Positions 55,036 to 63,368 of a stretch of DNA of 64,000 nt are shown here, piece by piece (within the stretch, counting starts at the first letter, position 1; the number at the start of each line of letters is the position of its first letter). Made by a program: the position numbers and the translations under genes. Origin of the DNA: Nostoc sp. PCC 7107 (GTDB lineage: Bacteria > Cyanobacteriota > Cyanobacteriia > Cyanobacteriales > Nostocaceae). The notes below the pieces were generated by a model that was not told the origin of the DNA, made no database searches, and saw only the letters and a list, made by a program, of their open reading frames with translations. Where the stretch lies: assembly GCF_000316625.1 (NCBI RefSeq), contig NC_019676.1:607001-671000 (forward strand). Direction: 5' to 3'.

Positions 55036-57507
55036 ATGTTTGAACGCTTCACAGAAAAAGCCATTAAGGTAATCATGCTGGCCCAAGAAGAGGCCCGCCG
55101 TTTAGGTCACAACTTTGTGGGAACCGAACAGATCCTCCTGGGTCTAATCGGGGAAGGCACAGGAGTTGCGGCCAAGGTGCTGAAATCAATGGGTGTCAAT
55201 CTCAAAGATGCCCGTATTGAAGTAGAAAAAATCATAGGCCGGGGTTCAGGCTTTGTGGCCGTGGAAATTCCGTTTACGCCACGGGCAAAGCGGGTTCTGG
55301 AACTATCCCTAGAAGAAGCGCGCCAATTAGGGCATAACTACATTGGCACCGAGCATCTGCTGTTGGGCCTGATCCGGGAAGGGGAAGGTGTAGCAGCCAG
55401 GGTGCTAGAAAACCTTGGGGTGGATCTATCTAAGGTGAGAACCCAAGTCATCCGAATGCTGGGAGAAACAGCAGAGGTTTCGGCGACCGGGCAATCGGGA
55501 CGCACTAAGACTCCTACCTTGGATGAATTTGGCTCGAACCTAACCCAGATGGCGACGGACAATAAACTTGATCCAGTCGTAGGACGCGCGAAAGAAATTG
55601 AGCGTGTAATTCAAATCTTGGGTCGCCGGACAAAAAATAACCCAGTGCTGATTGGTGAACCAGGGGTTGGTAAAACAGCGATCGCCGAAGGTCTGGCGAG
55701 CCGCATTGCCAACAAAGATGTCCCCGACATCCTGGAAGACAAGCGCGTAGTCACACTAGATATTGGATTGCTGGTAGCAGGAACCAAATACCGGGGTGAA
55801 TTTGAAGAACGCCTGAAAAAAATCATGGACGAAATCCGTTCTGCGGGTAACGTCATTTTGGTGATTGATGAGGTACACACCCTAATTGGTGCAGGTGCAG
55901 CCGAAGGTGCGATCGACGCAGCAAATATCCTCAAGCCAGCCTTGGCCAGAGGTGAATTGCAGTGTATCGGTGCCACCACCCTCGACGAATACCGCAAACA
56001 CATCGAGCGCGATGCAGCCTTAGAACGCCGCTTCCAACCAGTAATGGTGGGTGAGCCATCAGTTGATGAAACTATAGAAATATTGCATGGACTGCGCGAT
56101 CGCTACGAGCAACATCACAAGTTGAAAATTTCTGATGAAGCTTTAATTGCAGCAGCGAAATTGTCTGACCGTTATATCAGCGATCGCTACTTGCCAGATA
56201 AAGCCATCGACTTGATTGATGAAGCAGGTTCGCGTGTGCGGTTAATCAACTCCCAACTGCCCCCCGCAGCCAAAGAGTTAGATAAAGAACTGCGCCAAAT
56301 CTTAAAAGAAAAAGATGATGCCGTGCGTTCCCAAGACTTTGACAGAGCCGGGGAACTGCGTGATCGGGAAATGGAAATTAAAGCCGAAATTCGGGCGATC
56401 GCTCAAAGCAAAACCAACGGTGCAAGTGGTGACGGTGTAGAACCCGTTGTTACCGAAGAAGACATTGCTCACATCGTTGCTTCCTGGACAGGTGTACCAG
56501 TGAACAAGCTCACCGAGTCTGAATCCGAGAAGCTGCTGCACATGGAAGACACCTTGCATCAGCGCCTCATCGGTCAAGAAGACGCTGTGAAAGCAGTTTC
56601 ACGGGCAATCCGTCGGGCGCGTGTCGGTTTGAAAAACCCCAACCGACCCATTGCCAGCTTTATCTTCTCCGGGCCAACTGGGGTAGGTAAAACTGAGTTG
56701 GCAAAATCCTTGGCTTCATACTTCTTCGGTTCCGAAGAAGCAATGATCCGCCTGGATATGTCGGAATATATGGAACGCCACACCGTCAGCAAACTAATTG
56801 GTTCGCCTCCTGGTTACGTTGGTTATAACGAAGGCGGTCAATTAACCGAAGCTGTGCGCCGTCGTCCTTATACCGTGGTGCTATTCGACGAAATCGAAAA
56901 AGCTCACCCCGATGTCTTCAATATGCTATTGCAAATTTTAGAAGACGGTCGGTTAACTGATGCTAAAGGTCGCACCGTTGACTTCAAGAATACCTTGCTG
57001 ATTTTGACATCCAACATCGGTTCCAAGGTAATTGAAAAAGGCGCTTCCACCATCGGCTTCGAGTTCACCGAAGATGCAGGCGAATCGCAATATAACCGCA
57101 TTAAAACTCTGGTTAACGAAGAACTCAAGCAGTACTTCCGCCCAGAATTTCTCAACCGTTTGGATGAAATTATCGTCTTCCGTCAACTCAACCGCGAAGA
57201 AGTCACCCAAATCGCCGATATCATGCTCAAAGAAGTCTTTGGTCGCCTGACAGAAAAAGGTATCACCTTAGAAGTCACCGAACGCTTCAAAGACCGCCTC
57301 ATCCAAGAAGGCTACAGCCCAAGCTACGGTGCAAGACCGTTACGTCGGGCAATTATGCGCTTGTTAGAAGATAGTCTAGCAGAAGAAATTCTGTCTGGTC
57401 GCATCAAAGATGGCGATACCGCCGTTGTTGATGTCGATGAAAACGGCACTGTCCAAGTTAGTTCTCAACAGCGCCGGGAGTTGTTACCTCAAGGAATTGA
57501 GTCATAA
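55036..57507 (+). CDS. clpC: ATP-dependent Clp protease ATPase ClpC
   Basis: Hsp100 unfoldase of 823 residues that feeds proteins to the ClpP/ClpR core; essential in cyanobacteria and the chloroplast homologue. Order: two Clp_N repeats ([20 protein letters not shown] and [20 protein letters not shown]), AAA-1 with Walker [17 protein letters not shown], a UVR coiled-coil segment (about 415-455, [16 protein letters not shown]), AAA-2 with [16 protein letters not shown] and [20 protein letters not shown], and the C-terminal D2-small domain. Start ATG 55036, because MFERFTEKA is the conserved beginning; an earlier start at 54988 would add sixteen extra residues. Confidence 0.97.
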   Translation: MFERFTEKAIKVIMLAQEEARRLGHNFVGTEQILLGLIGEGTGVAAKVLKSMGVNLKDARIEVEKIIGRGSGFVAVEIPFTPRAKRVLELSLEEARQLGHNYIGTEHLLLGLIREGEGVAARVLENLGVDLSKVRTQVIRMLGETAEVSATGQSGRTKTPTLDEFGSNLTQMATDNKLDPVVGRAKEIERVIQILGRRTKNNPVLIGEPGVGKTAIAEGLASRIANKDVPDILEDKRVVTLDIGLLVAGTKYRGEFEERLKKIMDEIRSAGNVILVIDEVHTLIGAGAAEGAIDAANILKPALARGELQCIGATTLDEYRKHIERDAALERRFQPVMVGEPSVDETIEILHGLRDRYEQHHKLKISDEALIAAAKLSDRYISDRYLPDKAIDLIDEAGSRVRLINSQLPPAAKELDKELRQILKEKDDAVRSQDFDRAGELRDREMEIKAEIRAIAQSKTNGASGDGVEPVVTEEDIAHIVASWTGVPVNKLTESESEKLLHMEDTLHQRLIGQEDAVKAVSRAIRRARVGLKNPNRPIASFIFSGPTGVGKTELAKSLASYFFGSEEAMIRLDMSEYMERHTVSKLIGSPPGYVGYNEGGQLTEAVRRRPYTVVLFDEIEKAHPDVFNMLLQILEDGRLTDAKGRTVDFKNTLLILTSNIGSKVIEKGASTIGFEFTEDAGESQYNRIKTLVNEELKQYFRPEFLNRLDEIIVFRQLNREEVTQIADIMLKEVFGRLTEKGITLEVTERFKDRLIQEGYSPSYGARPLRRAIMRLLEDSLAEEILSGRIKDGDTAVVDVDENGTVQVSSQQRRELLPQGIES

Positions 57508-57864
57508 TTCACGTTTGAGATTAAGTCTCAAATAAATATTAGACAACGGTAGAGTGTTAATTGCTCTACCGTTTTTATTGTTAAACCTATAAGCTAGAGT
57601 TAAGTAAATGCAAAATTCTTCTCCCAAATGGCACCACATATACATATAGGGGAGCATCCGACCTGTGCTAAGGCGCACGCTACGCGAACAGACTAGAAGT
57701 CTGGGGCTATACAAACTAAACATCGACCTACTTAGTACCGTAGATTCTTTTTTCGTTCTAGAAAACAATTCTTCTAAGAAAAAATTTACCAGCAATATTA
57801 ATCAAGTATTAAATTGTCGAGAATATGTTTTTTAGTATTCTTTTGGTTTTACTAATTTAATTAA
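57508..57864. other. Gap after clpC
   Basis: Holds the clpC terminator (listed separately) and a dispersed repeat around 57660-57715 (GCACGCTACGCGAACAGACTAGAAGTCT-type, with AGACTAGAAGTCT palindrome) that shares CACGCTACGCGAAC with the cdaA tail. No coding frame is supported. Confidence 0.6.
57546..57577 (+). terminator. Intrinsic terminator of clpC
   Basis: ACGGTAGAG (57546-57554) pairs perfectly with CTCTACCGT (57564-57572) around a 9-base loop and runs into TTTTA. It lies 38 bases after the clpC stop. Confidence 0.85.
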
Positions 57865-59193
57865 TTACAAACTAAATTCCGCTGCATCATCTTCATCTAT
57901 ACCGACATTTTTACCAACGGCTATAGGTTTGAATAGAGAACTTTGAATTAATTCACTGAATGTAATTTTCGGATTTTGGTGCAGGATATTCAGCACGCTA
58001 ATAAAATCTCGGATGATTTCGCCGGGTGTGAGTAATGCGTCTGCACCTAGGCGGCTAACGATTTCTTGTAAGAATTCTTGTAAGTTGCGATCGCTCAACG
58101 TTTTATCATAGCCATAGTGAGTTACATGAATGTCTTTGAGGCGTTGTAACAGAGTTAAAATTTCAGCTTCACTCAACGGGTTTAAGCGAATCACAGGGCC
58201 TAAAAACTCCTGGACATTGGCTTGGGTAGCAAAACGGCTTTCCTTTGTGCGTCTGCGCCAAGCTTGGTCAGCAAAAAGTCCGCGATTTTGGTCTTCTAAA
58301 AACTTAGTTGTGCCACCGATAAAAATACCCAGATGCTCGGCTTTGCATTGCATGGTATCATTAAACATTGTCAGCAGTCTGTTGTAGTTTTTCTCGCGGG
58401 TGACAGTAGTAGATATTTGATACAAATTTACCGCTTCATCTAACAAAATTAATAAACCTTTATAGCCAATCTCGGCAACAAATTTAGCGAATAATTTAAT
58501 GTAGTCATACCAACTTTCATCATCAATAATTACCCGCACTCCTAAAGCAGCCCTCGCTTCAATTTTGGTGCTGAATTCTCCGCGCAACCAACGCAAAGCT
58601 GCATTTTTTAAATTATCATCATCTAACCGATAACCACGCCAATAGGCAATAATGACGTTACCAAAATCAAAGCCATGAACTAAGTCTTCAATATACTGCA
58701 CGACTTCTCGAATTTTGGCTTCAACTTGGTCATCAAAACCTTCATCATTTGGCCGCATATTAGTTTCTTTGGCCACTTCTTGCTGGATTTTGTTAATCCA
58801 ACCTTCTAAAATTGAAACTAAAGCACCACCATCAGGGCGTGTTTTTGTGGAAAGGTGACTCATTAGTTCTCGATAAGTAGCTAAACCTTCGTTGTTGCTT
58901 CCTGCGAGGCGACGTTCTGATGATAAATCAGCATCGGCTACTACAAAACCTTGTTCCATCGCTCGGTTGCGAATCATTTGGAGGAGAAAGCTTTTACCTG
59001 AACCATAGTTACCAATAATAAAGCGGAATGCGGCGACACCTTCGGCAATGTCATCTAGATTTTGTATGAGGCTTTTAAGTTCTTGTTCTCGACCAACTGC
59101 TATATGTTCAACTCCTAGTCTCGGTACTACTCCCGCACCTAGGGAATTAATTAAAGCAGTGGAAATTTTCTTCGAGATTTTGAGCTTTGCCAT
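57865..59193 (-). CDS. P-loop ATPase, DUF2791/BrxD-like
   Basis: The 442 residues (ATG 59193; a GTG at 59202 adds three) have VGREQELKSLIQNLDDIAEG, Walker A FIIGNYGSGKSFLLQM (about residue 65), Walker B KGLLILLDEAVNLYQI (about 240) and the sensor region FIGGTTKFLEDQNRGLF. The C-terminal part ends with a helical winged-like segment (LTPGEIIRDFISVLNILHQN). This fits the DUF2791 ATP-binding family found with TerB-type proteins and as BrxD in BREX phage-defence loci. Here no methyltransferase, PglZ or BrxA/B gene is near, so it is not a BREX system. It closes the three-gene operon, 56 bases after the coiled-coil gene. Confidence 0.85.
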   Translation of the reverse strand: MAKLKISKKISTALINSLGAGVVPRLGVEHIAVGREQELKSLIQNLDDIAEGVAAFRFIIGNYGSGKSFLLQMIRNRAMEQGFVVADADLSSERRLAGSNNEGLATYRELMSHLSTKTRPDGGALVSILEGWINKIQQEVAKETNMRPNDEGFDDQVEAKIREVVQYIEDLVHGFDFGNVIIAYWRGYRLDDDNLKNAALRWLRGEFSTKIEARAALGVRVIIDDESWYDYIKLFAKFVAEIGYKGLLILLDEAVNLYQISTTVTREKNYNRLLTMFNDTMQCKAEHLGIFIGGTTKFLEDQNRGLFADQAWRRRTKESRFATQANVQEFLGPVIRLNPLSEAEILTLLQRLKDIHVTHYGYDKTLSDRNLQEFLQEIVSRLGADALLTPGEIIRDFISVLNILHQNPKITFSELIQSSLFKPIAVGKNVGIDEDDAAEFSL

Positions 59194-59249
59194 GTACTTC
59201 ACTAGATTTTATATTTCACGCAATAATAATTTTACGATAACAAGTAATA

Positions 59250-60521
59250 TTAATTTGATGAGGCTTGCCTACTCATGAGGTCTTCGTACATAGCAATCAT
59301 TTTGCGGATATTGTTCAGGTGTTCTTGATAAACTTCGGGAATGTCTTCTCCAGGCTCAATGATTAATTCGCCAATAGTATCATTGGCGCGGTCATTAATC
59401 GAATCAATTAATAAATTTGGCATGGTAATGTTGGCTTCAGCAATTTGTTTAATCGCCGCTTTGGGGTTATCTGCTTGCAATATCGCTTTTAATACTTCTA
59501 TTTCATGACCTGGTAATTTTTCTAATAAATTAGTCCATTCTTCAGGTAAATCTTCAATGATATCTTCTGAAGATGCTATTAAGTCGGCAAAAGGAAATAA
59601 ATCAGGTTCCTCTTCTGAGCGGAGATTTACAGGTATATAGTCTAAATTAAGTGTTTCTGTTTGTTGGAGTAATTCCCAAACTTGGTTTTGTAATAAATCT
59701 CGTTCTGCTTGTAATATTGAAACTTGATCATTTAGCTGTTGTAGTTCTGATTCTTTATCTAATGTTTGCTGATTTAAATTATTCAGGGTACTAATGATGT
59801 CGTTTCTTTCGGTTATGGTATCGGCTAATAATTTATTTTGCTGAGAGACAACAATTTCTAGCTCTTGAATTTGAATTCGGAGTTCATACATTTTTTCCTC
59901 TAGCTGAGGCTTGAGCCTACCTAGTAAGGTTAAATTATTCTCCAGTTCTTGTTTATCTTGTCGCAGTTGATCAATTTGAGTTTGTAATTGGACAATTTCT
60001 GCATGAGACACATTACTGTGTAATTCTAAGCGGCGTTTTTCCGCTGTGAGGTTAGAGCAAGTGTGACTCAATTCTGTATTGGTTTGTTCTAGAGTTTGAA
60101 TTGTAGTTTTTAAGTTATTAGTTTCAGTTTCTAATTGTTTTTTCTGCCCAGCAAAATTACTCAATTCTCGATGCAGACTATCTCTTTGGTTGCGAGATTC
60201 TGCAATTTGATTTTGGAGTTTTTGTGTCTCGCCATATAATAAGCTGCGATGTTCTTCTATTTGTTTTATTTCTCGATAAATGCGATTTTTTAAAGCTTCT
60301 TGCTCTTTAATTCGTTTACGCAAGGTTACTAACACTAACATTTCATGATGTCTACGGCGTTTATCAACAAATAATGCTGCGGCATAAGTAGCAAGTACAG
60401 TAATTATGCCTGTAATGAAAGCTTGACTAAAATTCCAGTTGGGAACCAGACTAAGCCCAAAACTTACACTAAAGGCAACTACACCTAAAAGAAATCGATT
60501 GCTGACCATTACTGCTTGCAT
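59250..60521 (-). CDS. Membrane coiled-coil protein with TerB_C-like C-terminus
   Basis: The 423-residue protein has two hydrophobic segments near the N-terminus (NRFLLGVVAFSVSFGLSLVP and FITGIITVLATYAAALF, about residues 8-55), then a long coiled coil (about 65-290: KEQEALKNRIYREIKQIEE, many heptads), an acidic linker (EEEPDLFPF) and a C-terminal domain (about 325-420: WTNLLEKLPGHEIEVLKAIL, MPNLLIDSINDRANDTIGEL, IIEPGEDIPEVYQE). The C-terminal pattern resembles the TerB_C domain found in tellurite/stress-linked ATPase systems. Middle gene of three, with short gaps (28 and 56 bases). It may anchor the two ATPases to a membrane. No enzymatic motif. Confidence 0.72.
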   Translation of the reverse strand: MQAVMVSNRFLLGVVAFSVSFGLSLVPNWNFSQAFITGIITVLATYAAALFVDKRRRHHEMLVLVTLRKRIKEQEALKNRIYREIKQIEEHRSLLYGETQKLQNQIAESRNQRDSLHRELSNFAGQKKQLETETNNLKTTIQTLEQTNTELSHTCSNLTAEKRRLELHSNVSHAEIVQLQTQIDQLRQDKQELENNLTLLGRLKPQLEEKMYELRIQIQELEIVVSQQNKLLADTITERNDIISTLNNLNQQTLDKESELQQLNDQVSILQAERDLLQNQVWELLQQTETLNLDYIPVNLRSEEEPDLFPFADLIASSEDIIEDLPEEWTNLLEKLPGHEIEVLKAILQADNPKAAIKQIAEANITMPNLLIDSINDRANDTIGELIIEPGEDIPEVYQEHLNNIRKMIAMYEDLMSRQASSN

Positions 60522-60549
60522 ATTGCTGGTGTTAATTCGTAATTCGTAA

Positions 60550-61905
60550 TTAAAATTGTGGCTGAGGTTCAGAATTAATATTAGTTGTACTAAAGAGAGA
60601 TATATCTGCTTTCAAAAAATCAATAAATTGCCGTGCTGTGCGTCCAGAACGACCGTTATGACGTGTTGCCCACTGTAATGCTTGATATTCTAAATCTTCT
60701 GGGCTGAGATTAATTTTTGCTTGTGCTGCTAAATGGCGAATAATTGTTAAATAAGTCTGTTGATTTGCTGGTTCAAAGGTTAAGGTCAAACCAAAGCGAT
60801 CGCTAAATGATAACTTCTCCTGCATGGTATCCCAAGCATGGATTTCTTCGTGATCTTTGGGGGTGGGTCTATCGGCGAAATATTCCCGAATCAGGTGGCG
60901 GCGGTTGGAGGTAGCGAAGACAACTACATTTTGCGGCCTCGCAGTTAAATTCCCTTCTAAAACTACCTTAAGGGCTTTAAACGCATCGTCATCTTCCTCA
61001 AAGGAGAGGTCATCAACAAAGATGATAAATTTTTGGGGTAAACCGCGTAACTGTTCAACAATTTTAGGTAAATCTTGTAAGTCAGATTTGCCTACTTCTA
61101 GTACACGCAGTTGACGTTCTCCATACTCGTTCAACAAGGCTTTGACTAAAGAAGATTTACCCGAACCGCGACTACCATAAAGTAATACATGCAATGCTGT
61201 TTCGCCGCATAATAAAAACTCTGTATTTTTCAGCAAAGCATCACGCTGCCATTCATAGCCTACCAGGGTATTTAACTTGATTGGATCAGGATACGGAATA
61301 CCGACAAACTGCCCACTTTGCCAACGTAAGGCGCGATACTCAGCAAATAAACCTACACCAAATTTTTGATAATAAGCAGCTAATTCTTCGACAGCATCAG
61401 CCCAATGTTCCCAGTCTGGTAAATTCAGGGTTGTATTGCTGCTGAGATGATGGTGTTCTTGATACCAAACTACGGGCGAAACAGGCAAATGAGCAACAGT
61501 CTGCACCCATTCGCTAAGACAAGCAGTGCTGCATTCATAAAGACTTTGTAATATCTGTAAATCATTTTGGGCGGCTGCAATTAAAGTTAGAGGTAACTCC
61601 GAGAAATCTTTTTGTTGCGCCATTCGGCTAAAGGGATTTTCACAAAGGAGAATTTGCGAAATTAAATGGTCTTCCCAATTTTGATTGCGTGCTGCTAAGG
61701 CGTGGAAGTAATTTCCGTAGGCTTGGAGACAACCCCTAGCGTCGGCATCAGTGTAACGTATTGCTTGCAACAGTTCCATAAAGGCGATCGCGGCTTCGCT
61801 CTGGAGAACAGATTGGTAGAGTAAAAGAGATGCTGTTTGACGCTGGAGAAATTGAACCTGGGCTAATAAAGTACTTGCCGTTGCCATCGCTGGAATATCC
61901 ATCAA
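60550..61905 (-). CDS. DUF815 family P-loop ATPase
   Basis: The 451-residue protein has a helical N-terminal part (about 1-200) and a P-loop domain: TLVGYEWQRDALLKNTEF, Walker A LLYGSRGSGKSSLVKALL (about 240), Walker B KFIIFVDDLSFEEDDDAFKAL, FATSNRRHLIREYF (sensor Asn) and FSDRFGLTLTFEPANQQTYL (Arg finger region), matching the DUF815 AAA+ family. The N-terminal region is longer than in simple DUF815 proteins. First gene of the operon with the coiled-coil and DUF2791 genes; the promoter should lie in the 84-base gap shared with the TMEM14-like gene. Confidence 0.88.
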   Translation of the reverse strand: MMDIPAMATASTLLAQVQFLQRQTASLLLYQSVLQSEAAIAFMELLQAIRYTDADARGCLQAYGNYFHALAARNQNWEDHLISQILLCENPFSRMAQQKDFSELPLTLIAAAQNDLQILQSLYECSTACLSEWVQTVAHLPVSPVVWYQEHHHLSSNTTLNLPDWEHWADAVEELAAYYQKFGVGLFAEYRALRWQSGQFVGIPYPDPIKLNTLVGYEWQRDALLKNTEFLLCGETALHVLLYGSRGSGKSSLVKALLNEYGERQLRVLEVGKSDLQDLPKIVEQLRGLPQKFIIFVDDLSFEEDDDAFKALKVVLEGNLTARPQNVVVFATSNRRHLIREYFADRPTPKDHEEIHAWDTMQEKLSFSDRFGLTLTFEPANQQTYLTIIRHLAAQAKINLSPEDLEYQALQWATRHNGRSGRTARQFIDFLKADISLFSTTNINSEPQPQF

Positions 61906-61989
61906 TCAACTGGGTGATGTAGCTAAATAGCTATGGTAAATTGTCTGCCGACCTTGGCTGTAAAGTCAAAATCTACATAGGTTGTAACA

Positions 61990-62307
61990 ATGAATTTAAG
62001 TATAATTGCTGCTTTTGCTTACGGTATCTTAGCAATTGTCGGTGGAATTATGGGCTACGTTCAGGCGCGGAGTAAAGTTTCGCTCCTCAGTGGTGGTATT
62101 AGCGGTTTGTTGCTGATTTTATCTGCTTACTGGCAACTTCAAGGGCAACCTTGGGGTTTGACTTTAGCGGTTTGTGTGACTGGAGTTTTGGTGGTTGTGT
62201 TTGCTGTACGGTTTGCCAAGACACGCAAGTTTATGCCTGCGGGATTGATGATTGTTTTAGGTGCATTGACGCTGGCTGTGATGGCGCATCAGCTATTGGG
62301 ACGGTAA
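61990..62307 (+). CDS. TMEM14 family membrane protein
   Basis: A 105-residue protein with four hydrophobic helices and Gly-rich packing (AFAYGILAIVGGIMGYVQAR, LLSGGISGLLLILSAYW, FMPAGLMIVLGALTLAVMA). This is the UPF0136/TMEM14 pattern, also known in chloroplasts (FAX proteins that export fatty acids). In cyanobacteria the role is unproven. It is divergent from the DUF815 operon with a shared 84-base gap. Confidence 0.88.
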   Translation: MNLSIIAAFAYGILAIVGGIMGYVQARSKVSLLSGGISGLLLILSAYWQLQGQPWGLTLAVCVTGVLVVVFAVRFAKTRKFMPAGLMIVLGALTLAVMAHQLLGR

Positions 62308-62501
62308 GAATATATGAGTTTTTTATAATAGTACATTTATATTATTGTATAGCTGTGGCGATCGCCTCATTGATGAGAAGTTACATCTGTATTGAACAAC
62401 CTGGGAAATGGTTAAATTCTCGCCATAAATTCTTATAGAACCCATTTGACATCTTTTAGGGTATTGAAGTAAAGTGGCGGCAAAAGCCATATCCAGAAGC
62501 C

Positions 62502-62846
62502 ATGCCGTACTCTAGCAGCCTAACAGATGAAGAATGGGAAATTCTAGAACCCCTACTGCCGACTATATTGCCTGCGAAGAAACAGACTAGACCCTCGAAC
62601 TGGACAAAAAGAGAACTCTTAGATGGCATCTTCTATCAACTAAAGAATGGCTGCAATTGGGAAAACTTACCCCAGGACTTGCCCCCTTACTCAACTGTAT
62701 ACTGGCATTACAAGCAGTGGCGGGCCCAAGGAGTGATAGAAGAACTAATGAGAGTTTTACATGGACAAGTGCGTGAACAGGTAAAAAAAAGCCAAGTGGA
62801 CGACGTTGATAATTATCGACTCTCAAGCGGTGAAAAATACCTGTAA
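62502..62846 (+). CDS. IS5 transposase, first frame (orfA)
   Basis: The 114-residue product carries the N-terminal region of IS5-type transposases (SLTDEEWEILEPLLP, LLDGIFYQLKNGCNWENLP, PYSTVYWHYKQWRAQGVIEE). The catalytic DDE domain is not in this frame: after an eight-A run (62783-62790) the frame continues only as SQVDDVDNYR to a stop. Losing one A, or slippage of RNA polymerase on the A-run, joins it to the second frame. DUF4096-type helix-turn-helix DNA-binding N-domain inferred from the family. Confidence 0.85.
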   Translation: MPYSSSLTDEEWEILEPLLPTILPAKKQTRPSNWTKRELLDGIFYQLKNGCNWENLPQDLPPYSTVYWHYKQWRAQGVIEELMRVLHGQVREQVKKSQVDDVDNYRLSSGEKYL

Positions 62847-63354
62847 TGCTCGCATTACATCGAAAGGATATTGTTTCTACAAATCGACGAATGGCATTAA
62901 AAGACATCTAGCGGTTGATACCCTGGGTTTTCCCTTCTTTACTCACTGCACCAAAGCAAATGTGTCTGACGATATGGGTTTGATTGAGATGTTGACTAAA
63001 AACATCGATTATTTCCAATCGAAACCCGTCAATATTCCCAAAATCACCATTCTGCTAGACCACGGTTATCATCCTGAGTATTTGAGGGAGGAGCTAGAAA
63101 AAGTTTATCCCCAAATAATGACGAAAATCAGGTTTGAACTTTCGGCAAAACCATCAAAACAAGAAAAGAAAGAACTAGGGATATCTGGGTTTGTTCCGGT
63201 GGCTGCGAGGTGGGTAATTGAACGCTCAAATGCCTGGATGGAGAGATGCAAAATTCTTGTCAAGAACTTTGAGAGAACTCTAGTTAATGCAACTGCCAAG
63301 GTTAATCTTTGTTTTATTCGGTTGATGCTTAAGAGGCTGCAAGCCTCTTCTTAG
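62806..63354 (+). CDS. IS5 transposase, second frame (orfB, catalytic part)
   Basis: The open stretch begins upstream of the first usable start (KAKWTTLIIIDSQAVKNTC in phase after the A-run) and holds the transposase core: IIIDSQAVKNT (first Asp), HLAVDTLGFPFFTHCTKANV, ILLDHGYHPEYLREEL (second Asp), and RWVIERSNAWMERCKILVKN (Glu). All three acidic residues of the DDE triad are present, so the element could still move if the fusion protein is made. The C-terminus ends just before the right inverted repeat. Confidence 0.85.
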   Translation: MIIIDSQAVKNTCNARITSKGYCFYKSTNGIKRHLAVDTLGFPFFTHCTKANVSDDMGLIEMLTKNIDYFQSKPVNIPKITILLDHGYHPEYLREELEKVYPQIMTKIRFELSAKPSKQEKKELGISGFVPVAARWVIERSNAWMERCKILVKNFERTLVNATAKVNLCFIRLMLKRLQASS

Positions 63355-63368
63355 ATGTCAAATGAGTT

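Noticed and set aside
57865-59202. A BREX phage-defence locus
   Set aside because: Only a BrxD-like ATPase is seen; no methyltransferase, PglZ, BrxA/B/C or Lon-like gene is in the window.
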